Positions 19,405 to 29,105 of a stretch of DNA of 64,000 nt are shown here, piece by piece. Where the stretch lies: positions 111,935 through 175,934 of the forward strand of contig NZ_MJGV01000026.1 in NCBI RefSeq assembly GCF_001865015.1. Direction: 5' to 3'. Every line of letters begins with the position of its first letter. The stretch's first letter is position 1. Source of the stretch: Curtobacterium sp. MMLR14_010 (lineage in GTDB: Bacteria > Actinomycetota > Actinomycetes > Actinomycetales > Microbacteriaceae). The position numbers and the translations under genes were made by a program. Under the pieces are notes generated by a model, which saw only the letters and a program-made list of their open reading frames with translations, did no database searches and was not told where the DNA came from.

Positions 19405-20298
19405 ATGACGTTCAACGACGACTCGCAGCTGCAGGGCGGCAAGGTCAAGCGCCGCGGCCGGACGACGACGGCAGTGGCCGGCGGCGGGGTCGGCGTCGCG
19501 ATCCTCGTCTTCCTCATCGCACAGTTCACCGGCTTCGACCTCAGCGGGGTCACCGGGGGCGGCGGCGGCCTGACGCAGATCCAGGGCGGCGGCACGACGG
19601 CAGAACCCGTCACCGAGTGCCGCACCGGGCGTGATGCCAACGCGAGCGTCGACTGCCGCATGGAGGGTGCCGCCGAGTCCCTCGACGCCTACTGGACGAC
19701 CGAGAGCCGGCAGCTCGGCATCGCCTACACGACCCCGGACTTCTCCCTGTTCGACGGGTCGACGGACACCGCGTGCGGCACGGCCTCGGCGTCGACCGGC
19801 CCGTTCTACTGCCCGCCGGACCGCGCGATCTACCTCGACACCGCGTTCTACGACGATCTGCAGGCGACGTACGGCTCCTCGGGCGGCCCGCTCGCCCAGA
19901 TGTACGTCGTCGCACACGAGTGGGGCCACCACGTGCAGCAGCTCCAGGGCACCTTCGCCGACACCGACCGCAGCGGCACCGGGGCCTCCTCGGGCAGCGT
20001 CCGGGTCGAGCTGCAGGCCGACTGCTACGCCGGCGCCTGGGTGGGCGACGCCGCGACGACGAAGTCCGCGAACGGGGAGACCTTCTTCGAGCCCTTCACC
20101 CGAGCGCAGATCTCCGACGCGCTCTCCGCCGCCAGCGCCGTGGGCGACGACAGCATCCAGGAGCGCTCGAGCGGCCACGTCGACCCGGACTCCTTCACGC
20201 ACGGGTCGAGCGAGCAGCGGCAGCGCTGGTTCGAGCGCGGCTACGAGCAGGGCGCGGTGACCTGCGACACGCTGAGCATCCCCGGCTCGTCCCTGTAG
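19405..20298 (+). CDS. Neutral zinc metallopeptidase, YpfJ type
   Basis: 297 residues: a basic N terminus, one transmembrane helix (about 23-41), a Gly-rich linker (about 48-63) and an extracellular peptidase domain. The zinc motif HEWGHHVQQL is at 171-180, and the third ligand is expected in ELQADCYAGAW downstream. The four Cys at about 72, 84, 124 and 136 could form disulfides. The family is uncharacterised. It is a single gene, divergent from gldA and followed by a repeat-rich spacer. Confidence 0.9.
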   Translation: MTFNDDSQLQGGKVKRRGRTTTAVAGGGVGVAILVFLIAQFTGFDLSGVTGGGGGLTQIQGGGTTAEPVTECRTGRDANASVDCRMEGAAESLDAYWTTESRQLGIAYTTPDFSLFDGSTDTACGTASASTGPFYCPPDRAIYLDTAFYDDLQATYGSSGGPLAQMYVVAHEWGHHVQQLQGTFADTDRSGTGASSGSVRVELQADCYAGAWVGDAATTKSANGETFFEPFTRAQISDALSAASAVGDDSIQERSSGHVDPDSFTHGSSEQRQRWFERGYEQGAVTCDTLSIPGSSL

Positions 20299-20307
20299 CC
20301 GGGCTCG

Positions 20308-20480
20308 CCGGTCGCAACACCCCGCTCACGTCCGCCGACCGGTCGCCACTCGTCGTGGCGTCACCGGTCGCAACACCCCGCTCAGGTCCGCCGACCGGTC
20401 GCAGACCGTCGGCCGGGTCGGCGCGCAGCGACGGTTGGTGGCCACTCGGCGCCCACCTGACGGGGTGTCGTGACCGCTCG
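20308..20480. repeat. Dispersed inverted-repeat element, two left arms and one right arm
   Basis: Left arms at 20308-20344 and 20363-20400 (CGGTCGCAACACCCCGCTCA type) face an inverted right arm at 20447-20480 (GACGGGGTGTCGTGACCG). The middle carries GGCGCGCAGCGACGG, a core shared with the copies at 20751 and 25054. The 20299-20863 spacer contains no gene I can support. Confidence 0.8.
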
Positions 20481-20498
20481 GCGGGGCACTGGACGGAA

Positions 20499-20551
20499 CC
20501 GCCTGGAGGCCCGCCACCCGTCCGCCAGACCGGCACCGGGCCTCCAGGCGG
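20499..20551. terminator. Hairpin of the GGAGGCCC terminator family
   Basis: Perfect 14-bp stem (20499-20512 with 20538-20551) and a 25-nt loop. The right arm side reads GGCACCGGGCCTCCAG, the same sequence as at 25008-25023. Confidence 0.6.
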
Positions 20552-20558
20552 TCGCGTC

Positions 20559-20719
20559 CACCGCACGCGGCGCCACCAGGCAGACGCGCGCACCGCACGC
20601 GGCGTCACCAGGCGGTCGCGTCCACCGCACGCCGGCGGTACCAGGCAGACGTGCCCACCGCACGCGGCGTCACCAGGCGGTCGTGCCCACCGCACGCCGC
20701 GGTACCAGGCAGACGCGTC
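20559..20719. repeat. 32-bp tandem repeat, five units
   Basis: Units at 20559-20590, 20591-20622, 20623-20655, 20656-20687 and 20688-20719, each starting CACCGCACGC and containing ACCAGGC. Two variants partly alternate (ACCAGGCAGACG and ACCAGGCGGTCG), as if a 64-bp dimer had been duplicated. Confidence 0.85.
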
Positions 20720-20750
20720 CATGCCGCGGACGGCTCACCGCACCGCCGAG

Positions 20751-20865
20751 CGGTCCGGACTCCCCGCTCACGTCCGCCGAGCGGTCAACAGCCGTCGGCC
20801 GGACCGGCGCGCAGCGACGGCCCGTGACCGATCGACGAGCGCCCGACGGGGTGTCGTGACCGGTC
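20751..20865. repeat. Dispersed inverted-repeat element, complete copy
   Basis: Left arm 20751-20786, central GGCGCGCAGCGACGG, and right arm ending GACGGGGTGTCGTGACCG near 20863. The right edge runs into the stop codon of the DsbA-like gene: TGACCGGTC on the minus strand supplies its TGA. Confidence 0.8.
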
Positions 20866-21814
20866 AGGAAGCCGAAGCGGAAGCCGACGGCGTCGACGTG
20901 GGAGTCGGAGTCGGAGTCGGCGTCGGCGTCTGCTCGCCGGAACCGGCGACGGTGATCACGAAGGTGCGGAACTCCTCGTTCGTGAACGGCTGCGAGTACT
21001 CGTACTGCTGCCCGTTCACGAGCACGAGCGGCGTACCCGGGAAGTCCTTCAACGAGGACCCGGGGATGTCGCCACCCGACACGGCGGTGGTGCGCTCGTC
21101 GACCCACTTGCCGTAGCGCTGGTCGTCGATGCACGACGCGATCGTCGACTTTGCCGAGATGCCGGCGACCCCACCGACGACCTTCTTGAGCTGCGCGTCG
21201 GTGAGCCCGGGGGTGTTCTCCTCCGGCTGGGCGGCGAAGAGCGCACGGTTGACGGCGAAGAACTGGTCTGGTGACGACTGCGCGACGCACGCGGCAGCGT
21301 TTGCGGCGCGGAGCGAGTACTTCGTGCCCTGCGACCGGTTGGCGAGGATGGCGATCGGGTGGATGTCGACCGTCGCGACGCCCGACTCGACCAGGCCCTC
21401 GATGTAGTCGCTGTTCGCCTTCTCGAACTGGCCGCAGAACGGGCAGAGGTAGTCGACGTACATGGTGATGCGGACGGGCTCCGCCCCCGCCGATGCACTG
21501 GCCGACCCGCTGGGCGACGAGGACGCCGTCGAACCGGCGGCCCCTGACTCCGGCGTCATGCCCTGGCTGATGGTGATCCCGCCCTGGGGCATGGACGACG
21601 GGCCGGGGCCGGCCGGCTTGGTGGAGTCGACGAGCACGAGCGTCACGACCGTCGCCGCAGCGAGTAACACGACGCCGAGGCCGACCTGCAGCCCGAGACG
21701 GAGTCCGCGCTGGCGTCGCTTCTGCTGGAGACGGGCCTTCGCCGCTCGTTCCCGGGCGGCTGCTCGGCGCTGGTTCCGCTCGGCGCGGGCAGCACCCTCG
21801 GGGCGGTTCGTCAT
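20864..21814 (-). CDS. Membrane-anchored DsbA-like thioredoxin-fold protein
   Basis: 316 residues: a basic cytoplasmic N terminus, a helix (about 41-62), a Ser/Gly-rich linker (about 66-111) and a thioredoxin-fold domain of the DsbA/Thioredoxin_4 type. The redox motif is C124-P-F-C127 in DYLCPFCGQF, and a cis-Pro-containing loop appears as FPGTPLVLVNG. The C-terminal tail is a Pro-Thr then Ser-Ala run, likely in the wall. It should form or reshuffle disulfides in exported proteins. The ATG at 21814 follows AGGAGG at about 10 nt; an upstream in-frame ATG adds 32 low-quality residues. Confidence 0.9.
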   Translation of the reverse strand: MTNRPEGAARAERNQRRAAARERAAKARLQQKRRQRGLRLGLQVGLGVVLLAAATVVTLVLVDSTKPAGPGPSSMPQGGITISQGMTPESGAAGSTASSSPSGSASASAGAEPVRITMYVDYLCPFCGQFEKANSDYIEGLVESGVATVDIHPIAILANRSQGTKYSLRAANAAACVAQSSPDQFFAVNRALFAAQPEENTPGLTDAQLKKVVGGVAGISAKSTIASCIDDQRYGKWVDERTTAVSGGDIPGSSLKDFPGTPLVLVNGQQYEYSQPFTNEEFRTFVITVAGSGEQTPTPTPTPTPTSTPSASASAS

Positions 21815-22078
21815 GACGAGAGGTTCCTCCTGATCGGGGTCCGCACGCGCACACCCCCGCACGGCGGACAGACCCGTCGATCGTAGTGGCGTGCTCTGGG
21901 AACCACCCAATCAGCCCTGGGAGTGTGCCGGTGCGCCCCGAAAGGGTGGCGCGGGGGTCTGAACTCGTGCTTGTATGAGCGCGATGGTCGACGACGACCA
22001 TCCGGGGCCCTCACGGGCGTACCGCTTCACTCGGATCGTCCGGCACGTACCTGCCGGTGGAGAAAGGACCGAACGCTC

Positions 22079-23179
<1,101 letters not shown>

Positions 23180-23194
23180 TCCACAGCACCACCC

Positions 23195-23238
23195 CGGGAG
23201 CCCGCGCCCGCCTCACAAGGGCGGGTGGCGGGCTCCCG
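23195..23238 (+). terminator. Terminator of ABC ATPase gene
   Basis: CGGGAGCCCGC (23195-23205) pairs with 23228-23238, and CCCGCC/GGCGGG-type pairing extends it inward. It lies 15 bp after the stop. Confidence 0.8.
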
Positions 23239-23315
23239 TCGTTCCGTCCCCGGGACGCACGCAGACCCTTTTGACGCGCACCGTGCCTCCCCTCCGAGCA
23301 CCCGAAGGACCCACC

Positions 23316-24626
23316 GTGCCCGACTCGTTGTCCATCACCGCAGCCACCGTCGACCCAGGACTCCTCGACCTGCCGTGGGACCTGCCGCTCGACACCTGGC
23401 CCGACGACACGATCGTCGCGCTGCCGAAGGGCATCTCACGGCACCTGGTCCGCTTCGTGCACCTCAGCGGGTACGTCGTCGCGGTGAAGGAGACCGGCGA
23501 GGAGATCGCCCGCTCCGAGTACGAGATGCTCCGCACCCTGCAGCGCATGGACGTGCCGTGCGTGGACCCCGTCGCCGTCATCACGAACCGGGTCAGCGCG
23601 GACGGCGAGCCCCTGCACCCCGCGCTCGTCACCCGGCACCTGCGCTTCTCGCTCCCCTACCGTGCGCTGTACTCGCAGACGCTCCGGCCGGAGACCGCGA
23701 CCCGACTCGTCGACGCCCTCGCGCTGCTGCTGGTCCGTCTGCACATCATCGGCTTCTACTGGGGCGACGTCTCCCTGTCGAACACCCTGTTCCGCCGCGA
23801 CGCGGGCTCGTTCGCCGCCTACCTCGTCGACGCGGAGACTGGCAAGCTCTACCCGGGTGGCCTGTCGAACGGGCAGCGCGAGAACGACCTCGAGGTCGCA
23901 CGCGTCAACATCGCCGGCGAGCTCCTCGACCTCGAGGCCGGCGGCCGGCTCGACGAGAACGCCGACGCGGTCGACGTCTCGAACCGCATCGTCGCGCAGT
24001 ACCGGACGCTCTGGAAGGAGCTCACCGGCACCGAGCAGTTCGACGCCAAGGAGCGGTGGCGCATCAACGACCGCGTCGAACGCCTCAACGCCCTCGGGTT
24101 CGACATCGAGGAGCTCTCGATCAACACGGCCGCCGGCGGTGACCAGGTGCGCATCCAGCCGAAGGTCGTCGACGCGGGCCACCACCAGCGACGCTTGCTC
24201 CGCCTCACCGGGCTCGACGCCGGCGAGAACCAGGCCCGACGCCTGCTCAACGACCTCGACTCCTACCGGGCACGCAACGGCCGCGGGGAGCTCGACGAGG
24301 AGATGGTCGCGCACGAGTGGGTCTCGCGCGTGTTCGAGCCCGTCGTCCGGGCGATCCCGCGCGACCTCCGCGGTCGACTCGAGCCCGCCGAGGTCTTCCA
24401 CGAGCTGCTCGAGCACCGCTGGTTCATGTCCCAACAAGAGGAGCGGTCCGTCTCCCTGCCCGAGGCCACGACCGCGTACATCAACGACGTGCTCCGGCAC
24501 CGCCGCGACGAGCGCCTGCTGATCAACCCGCCGACGTCGTCCATCACCGTGCCGATCCCGCTCGTGGACGCCGACGGTGACGTTGACGAGGACGACGAGG
24601 CCGAGGACTGGCGCGCCACCGTCTGA
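23316..24626 (+). CDS. DUF4032 protein with kinase-like fold
   Basis: 436 residues from a GTG at 23316 preceded by GAAGGA. The N-terminal half (about 25-215) resembles lipopolysaccharide-kinase/protein-kinase-like folds: VAVKETGEEIARSEYEML carries the Lys and Glu positions and IGFYWGDVSLSNTLF the catalytic-loop Asp. DUF4032 (about 220-385) follows, then an acidic tail. Its substrate is unknown. Such proteins occur widely in actinobacteria. The TGA stop is part of the TGACCGGTC edge of the dispersed repeat. Confidence 0.85.
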   Translation: MPDSLSITAATVDPGLLDLPWDLPLDTWPDDTIVALPKGISRHLVRFVHLSGYVVAVKETGEEIARSEYEMLRTLQRMDVPCVDPVAVITNRVSADGEPLHPALVTRHLRFSLPYRALYSQTLRPETATRLVDALALLLVRLHIIGFYWGDVSLSNTLFRRDAGSFAAYLVDAETGKLYPGGLSNGQRENDLEVARVNIAGELLDLEAGGRLDENADAVDVSNRIVAQYRTLWKELTGTEQFDAKERWRINDRVERLNALGFDIEELSINTAAGGDQVRIQPKVVDAGHHQRRLLRLTGLDAGENQARRLLNDLDSYRARNGRGELDEEMVAHEWVSRVFEPVVRAIPRDLRGRLEPAEVFHELLEHRWFMSQQEERSVSLPEATTAYINDVLRHRRDERLLINPPTSSITVPIPLVDADGDVDEDDEAEDWRATV

Positions 24627-24686
24627 CCGGTCACGCTTGGTCGGCCGGGGCGTCGCGCAGCGACGACCCGCGGCGACGGACGGTCG

Positions 24687-24746
24687 GTCGGGTCGCACTC
24701 CGTGTCGCCTCCCCGGCCGGTCTGGCGACACCAAGTGCGACTTCAC
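24687..24746. repeat. 60-bp hairpin element, copy 1 of 3
   Basis: Imperfect 22-bp inverted repeats (24687-24708 and 24725-24746) around a 16-nt spacer. Arms read GGTCGCACTCCGTGTCGC and GCGACACCAAGTGCGACTTC. Same 22-16-22 layout as 25202-25261 and 58045-58104. Confidence 0.85.
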
Positions 24747-24750
24747 CGGT

Positions 24751-24957
24751 CGACGAACGCCGTGAGCGGTCACGCGTCGTCGACGTCGACCGGTCACGAC
24801 GCCCCGCTCACGTCCGCCGAGCGGTCACGCGTCGTCGACCGGTCATGACGCCCCGCTCACGTCTGCCGAGCGGTCACGCGTCGTCGGCCGGGGAGTCGCG
24901 CAGCGACGATCCGCGGCCGGTCGGCGGAACGCCGACGGGGAGTCCTGACCGCTCGGC
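24751..24957. repeat. Dispersed inverted-repeat element, multiple arms
   Basis: Left arms at 24789-24825 and 24838-24874 (CCGGTCACGACGCCCCGCTC type) and an inverted right arm near 24920-24955 (CCGACGGGGAGTCCTGACCG), with the CGCGCAGCGACGAT core between them. A partial right arm precedes at 24751-24775. The whole 24627-25277 spacer (651 bp) is made of repeats and shows no gene. Confidence 0.8.
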
Positions 24958-24978
24958 CTGCGGGGTGACGGCGACCGA

Positions 24979-25023
24979 CTGGAGGCCCGGTGCCGGTCCC
25001 GTGGACTGGCACCGGGCCTCCAG
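24979..25023. terminator. Hairpin of the GGAGGCCC terminator family
   Basis: CTGGAGGCCCGGTGCC (24979-24994) pairs perfectly with 25008-25023 around a 13-nt loop. Nearly the same sequence ends the lipoprotein gene at 30442-30498. Confidence 0.7.
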
Positions 25024-25053
25024 ACGGTCGCGTCCACCCCGGTACCTGGCCGC

Positions 25054-25172
25054 GACCGGTCACGACGCCCCGCTCACGTCCGCCGAGCGGTCGCGCGTCG
25101 TCGGCCGGGGCCCCGCGCAGCGACGATCCCCGGCCGCTCGGCGGAACGCCGACGGGGAGTCGCGACCGCTCG
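25054..25172. repeat. Dispersed inverted-repeat element, best-preserved copy
   Basis: Left arm 25054-25092 (GGTCACGACGCCCCGCTCAC...GCCGAGCGGTC) and right arm about 25135-25170 (GCTCGGCGGAACGCCGACGG...GAGTCGCGACCG) are imperfect inverted copies of each other; the middle holds CCGGGGCCCCGCGCAGCGAC and CCCCGGCC, which can also pair. Length is about 120 bp with no coding capacity. Confidence 0.8.
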
Positions 25173-25201
25173 GCCCACCCCCACCCGACCCCACCCCCAA
25201 C

Positions 25202-25261
25202 GTGAGATCGCACTCCGCATCGCCTCCCCGAACGGGTTGGCGACACGAAGTGCGATCTGAC
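25202..25261. repeat. 60-bp hairpin element, copy 2 of 3
   Basis: Arms 25202-25223 (GTGAGATCGCACTCCGCATC...) and 25240-25261 (GCGACACGAAGTGCGATCTG...), spacer 16 nt. It ends 16 bp before the stop of rlmB and could serve as its terminator. Confidence 0.9.
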
Positions 25262-25277
25262 GGAGGTGGTGCGCGGC

Positions 25278-26288
25278 CTAGCCGTGGCGACGGCGGCGGG
25301 CGACCTCCCACAGGGTGACGCTCGCGGCGATGCCGGCGTTGAGCGACTCCGTGGCGGACGAGATCGGGATGGAGACGATCGCGTCGCAGGTCTCGGTGAC
25401 CAGGCGCGACAGGCCCTTGCCCTCGGACCCGACGACGATGACGATCGGGCGGTCGGCGAGCTGCAGGGCGTCGAGCTCCACGTCCCCGTCGCCGTCCAGA
25501 CCGAGCACGAAGAGCCCCATCGACTTCAGCGACTTCAGGGTCTGCGTCAGGTTCGGTGCCATCGCGACCGGGGTGCGGGCAGCGGCACCGGCGGAGGTCT
25601 TCCACGCCGACGCGGTCACGCCGACCGACCGACGCTGCGGGACGACGACACCGTGGCCGCCGAAGGCAGCGGTGGACCGGATGATCGCGCCGAGGTTGCG
25701 CGGGTCGGTGATGCCGTCGAGGGCGACGAGCAGCGGGACCTGGTCGCGGGAGAACGCGCGCTCGACGATGTCCTCGGCGACGGCGTACTCGTACGCGGGG
25801 ACCTTGAGCGCGACGCCCTGGTGCACGCTGTCGTGCCCCGTGATGCGGTCGAGCTCCGGACGCATGATCTCCATGATCGGCACGCCGCGGTGGTTGGCGA
25901 GCGTCAGGATCTCCTTGACGCGGTCGTCGACCTCGATGCGGGCGGCGACGTAGAGCGTCGTCGACGGGGTCTTGGTGCGCAGGGCCTCGAGCACCGAGTT
26001 GCGGCCGGTGACCAGCTCGGAGTCGTCGGTCTTGCGCTGCGGCGGACGGCCGGTGCGACCCTGCGGCGTGCTGGACGCGCCGTGACGGCCACGGGCGGCT
26101 TCGAAGCGGTCCTTCGCGGCCTTCCGCTTGCCGGCGGGGTGGTACGGGCGGTCCTCGGCCTTGGGCGTCGGCTTGCGGCCCTCGAGTGCCTGGGCGCCCT
26201 GACCGCCGGAACCGACCTGCTTGTTGCCCTTGCGCCCGGAGCGCACGGCACCGGGTCGCCCCTTCTTGTTCCCCGAGACGTTCTTCAT
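25278..26288 (-). CDS. rlmB: 23S rRNA (guanosine-2'-O-)-methyltransferase, TrmH/RlmB family
   Basis: 336 residues. It transfers a methyl group from SAM to the ribose of a guanosine in the 23S rRNA peptidyl-transferase region. A basic, disordered N-terminal extension (about 1-88), common in actinobacteria, precedes an RNA-binding substrate domain (about 90-165) and the SPOUT knot domain with the motifs DGITDPRNLGAIIRSTAAFG, IVVGSEGKGLS and SATESLNAGIAASV. It is last in the carD-ispDF-cysS-rlmB run, 80 bp after cysS; a tandem pair of about 19 bp (GCGACTTCGGTGCCG) lies in that gap. Confidence 0.93.
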   Translation of the reverse strand: MKNVSGNKKGRPGAVRSGRKGNKQVGSGGQGAQALEGRKPTPKAEDRPYHPAGKRKAAKDRFEAARGRHGASSTPQGRTGRPPQRKTDDSELVTGRNSVLEALRTKTPSTTLYVAARIEVDDRVKEILTLANHRGVPIMEIMRPELDRITGHDSVHQGVALKVPAYEYAVAEDIVERAFSRDQVPLLVALDGITDPRNLGAIIRSTAAFGGHGVVVPQRRSVGVTASAWKTSAGAAARTPVAMAPNLTQTLKSLKSMGLFVLGLDGDGDVELDALQLADRPIVIVVGSEGKGLSRLVTETCDAIVSIPISSATESLNAGIAASVTLWEVARRRRHG

Positions 26289-26368
26289 GGTCTGCTCCTT
26301 CAGCGCCGCCTGAGCGACTTCGGTGCCGCGCTAGCGACTTCGGTGCCGCTCGTGGCGGCGGTGCGTCG

Positions 26369-27778
26369 CTAGGCGATGCTCCAACGTGTTCCGGACGACG
26401 TGTCCTCGATCGTGATGCCCGCAGCGGCGAGGTCGTCGCGCACGCGGTCGGCCGTGGCGAAGTCCCGCGCTGCCCTGGCATCCGAACGCTCCTGCACGAG
26501 ACGTTCGACGAGGGCGGCGAGCGGTGCGGCAGAGGTGTCCTGACCGGCGCCGGACCAGTGAGACGCTCGCGGGTCGATGCCGAGCACCTCCACCATCGCA
26601 GCCACCTGATGGTACGCGGTCCCGAGCGCATCTGCATCGTCGGTGTCGAGCGCGGCATTCCCGGCGCGGACGGTCTCGTGCAGGACGGCCAGGGCCTGGG
26701 GCACTGCGAGGTCGTCGTCCATCGCGTCGGCGAAGGCCTCGGGGACCCCGGGGGCGTCCCGGAGCGTGACGCCCTCGAGGCGCGTCGCTGCCCGGTCGAG
26801 GAACCCGGCGATGCGGTCGAGCGCGGCCTCGGCCTCGGCGAGGGAGCCGTCGCTGTGGTCGATCGTGGAGCGGTAGTGGGCGGCACCGAGGGCGTACCGC
26901 ACGACGACGGCGGGCGCGGAGGCGAGCAGGTCGGCGGCGAAGACCGAGTTGCCGAGCGACTTCGACATCTTCTGCCCGCCGACCGACACGAGTCCGTTGT
27001 GCAGCCAGTACGACGCGAACGGGTCACCGGCGGCAGTCGACTGCGCGAGCTCGTTCTCGTGGTGCGGGAAGCGCAGGTCGAGGCCGCCGCCGTGGATGTC
27101 GAACGCCGGCCCGAGGTAGCGCCGCGACATCGCGGAGCACTCGATGTGCCACCCGGGACGGCCGGCGCCCCACGGGGAGTCCCACGACGCGGTGGCGGGC
27201 TCGCCGGCCTTGGCACCCTTCCACAGGGCGAAGTCCCGGGCGTCGCGCTTGCCGCGGGGGTCGGCGTCGGTGGCGTCGACCATGTCCTCGCGGCGCTGCC
27301 GGGTCAGGTCGCCGTAGGACGCCCAACTGCCGGTGTCGAAGTAGACGTCGCCGGAGTCGTCGGCCGCTGGGTAGGCGTGGCCGCGCTTGATGAGCCGCGC
27401 GATGATGTCCTGCATCTCCGGGATGCTGGCGGTGGCTCGTGGTTCGTACGTCGGCGGGAGGATGCCGAGCGCGGCGTACCCGGCGCTGAACTCGAGCTCG
27501 ACGCGGTACGCCCGCGCCCACCAGGGCTCGTCGGTGCCGGCGGCCAGGTCGAGCACCTTGTCGTCGATGTCCGTGACGTTGCGGACGAGCGTCACGCGGT
27601 ACCCGCGGTGCGTCAGCCAGCGGCGCCAGATGTCGTAGACCAAGGCGGAACGCAGGTGTCCGACGTGCGGCGACGACTGCACCGTCGGACCGCAGACGTA
27701 CATGCTGACCTGTCCGTCGACGAGGGGGACGAGGTCGACGACGTCTGCGGCACGGGAGTCGTAGAGGCGAACGGTCAC
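26369..27778 (-). CDS. cysS: Cysteinyl-tRNA synthetase
   Basis: 469 residues, class I synthetase charging tRNA-Cys. The HIGH motif appears as SPHVGHLR and the KMSKS loop as [10 protein letters not shown]. Zinc-binding residues include Cys29 (YVCGPTV), the Cys in WHIECSAM and His in [10 protein letters not shown]. The C-terminal DALR domain ends [13 protein letters not shown]. It begins with MTVRLYDSR and has a 32-bp gap to ispDF upstream. Full length; MshC, the close mycothiol homologue, is excluded by the complete C-terminal tRNA-binding part and length. Confidence 0.97.
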   Translation of the reverse strand: MTVRLYDSRAADVVDLVPLVDGQVSMYVCGPTVQSSPHVGHLRSALVYDIWRRWLTHRGYRVTLVRNVTDIDDKVLDLAAGTDEPWWARAYRVELEFSAGYAALGILPPTYEPRATASIPEMQDIIARLIKRGHAYPAADDSGDVYFDTGSWASYGDLTRQRREDMVDATDADPRGKRDARDFALWKGAKAGEPATASWDSPWGAGRPGWHIECSAMSRRYLGPAFDIHGGGLDLRFPHHENELAQSTAAGDPFASYWLHNGLVSVGGQKMSKSLGNSVFAADLLASAPAVVVRYALGAAHYRSTIDHSDGSLAEAEAALDRIAGFLDRAATRLEGVTLRDAPGVPEAFADAMDDDLAVPQALAVLHETVRAGNAALDTDDADALGTAYHQVAAMVEVLGIDPRASHWSGAGQDTSAAPLAALVERLVQERSDARAARDFATADRVRDDLAAAGITIEDTSSGTRWSIA

Positions 27779-27810
27779 GGCACAACCCTAATCGGCAGCG
27801 CGGTGGCGTT

Positions 27811-29082
27811 TCAGGCCCTGTGGACGACTGCGGTCGCGATCGCGGCCAGCCCCTCGCCCCGACCGGCGAACCCGAGGCCATCCGTCGTCGTGCCGGACAC
27901 CGCGACGGGGGCGCCGACGACCGCTGCGAGCGCGTCCTGCATCTCGTCGCGGCGGGCACCGATGCGCGGGCGGTTCCCGATGACCTGCACGGTGACGCGC
28001 TCGGGGCGCAGGCCCACGGACGCCAACGCCTGCACGGCACCGCGGACGAAGACGTCGCCGGTCGCGCCCGCGTACGCCGGGTCGGACGTGCCGAACCGAC
28101 TGCCGATGTCGCCGAGCCCGCCGGCGGAGAGCAGCGCGTCGCACACCGCGTGCGCGACCGCGTCGCCGTCACTGTGGCCGGCCAGGCCAGGCTCCCCCGG
28201 GAAGTCGAGCAGACCGACGCGGCAGGGCGCAGCGGCGTCGAACGCGTGCACGTCCATGCCGAGCCCGACACGGACGTCAGCCGCGGCGGAGGACGAGCCA
28301 GAACCAGACGACGAACCAGGACCAGACGAAGAACCAGACGGAGAACCAGCCACGGACGAAGCACCAGCAGAGCCAGCGACGACCGCCTCCGCCCGCCGCA
28401 GGTCCCACGCCGTCGTGATCTTGAACGCGTCCGCGTCCCCGGCGACGAACCGCACCGTGCCGCCGGAGGCCTGGAACACCCCGGCGTCGTCGGTCTCGGA
28501 CTGCGTCGACGTCGCGTAGGCCGCCCGCAGCTCGGACAACGGGAAGCCCTGCGGTGTCTGCACCCCGACCAGCGACGAGCGGTCGACGGTCTCGACCACG
28601 ACGTCGTCCTCGACCCGCTTGACGGTGTCCGTGACCGGCAGCGCCGGGACGATCCCGCACCCGTGCTGTTGCACGGCGTCGAACACGGCCTGGAACTGCG
28701 ACGCGGGCGTCAGGCAGCGGGCTGCGTCGTGCACGAGCACGGTCTCGACCGAGGGCGGCAGCGCGGCGAGTCCGGCCTGCACGGAGGCGTGCCGGTCGTC
28801 CCCGCCCGCGACGACCGCGGTGTACCCGACGGCCACGCCCGCGGTCGCCGCGACGACGTCACGGCACTGCTCCAGCAGGGCGTCAGGCGCGACGACGACC
28901 ACGAACACCGGCTCGGCGAGCGTGAAGAGCGGCTCGAGTGCCCGCGCCAGCATCACCCGCCCGGCGACGGGCACGAACGCCTTCGCCGTGCCGAGGCCGA
29001 GCCGGGTGCCGGACCCCGCCGCAACGACGACGACCGCCCGGACTGCATCAGTCCGGGCGGTCGTCGTGGCGTGCTGTGTCAC
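27811..29082 (-). CDS. ispDF: Bifunctional IspD/IspF enzyme of the MEP pathway
   Basis: 423 residues. IspD (about 12-230) makes CDP-methylerythritol; its motifs VVAAGSGTRLGLGTAKAF and VLVHDAARCLTP are clear. IspF (about 267-423) makes the cyclodiphosphate; it has GLGMDVHAFD, GHSDGDAVAHAVCDALL and the C-terminal TTDGLGFAGRGEG. IspE, the step between, is not here. The two parts are joined by a 30-residue linker of Ser, Gly, Ala and Pro (about 237-266). Fusion occurs in some actinobacteria and alphaproteobacteria. It starts 23 bp after carD, so the two are likely co-transcribed. Confidence 0.95.
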   Translation of the reverse strand: MTQHATTTARTDAVRAVVVVAAGSGTRLGLGTAKAFVPVAGRVMLARALEPLFTLAEPVFVVVVAPDALLEQCRDVVAATAGVAVGYTAVVAGGDDRHASVQAGLAALPPSVETVLVHDAARCLTPASQFQAVFDAVQQHGCGIVPALPVTDTVKRVEDDVVVETVDRSSLVGVQTPQGFPLSELRAAYATSTQSETDDAGVFQASGGTVRFVAGDADAFKITTAWDLRRAEAVVAGSAGASSVAGSPSGSSSGPGSSSGSGSSSAAADVRVGLGMDVHAFDAAAPCRVGLLDFPGEPGLAGHSDGDAVAHAVCDALLSAGGLGDIGSRFGTSDPAYAGATGDVFVRGAVQALASVGLRPERVTVQVIGNRPRIGARRDEMQDALAAVVGAPVAVSGTTTDGLGFAGRGEGLAAIATAVVHRA

Positions 29083-29105
29083 TGGGACGTCAGGTCACCG
29101 CGTCG

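Noticed and set aside
20299..20863. Peptide-coding frames in the repeat-rich spacer
   Set aside because: The frames come from the tandem units themselves, overlap in several phases and have no ribosome sites.
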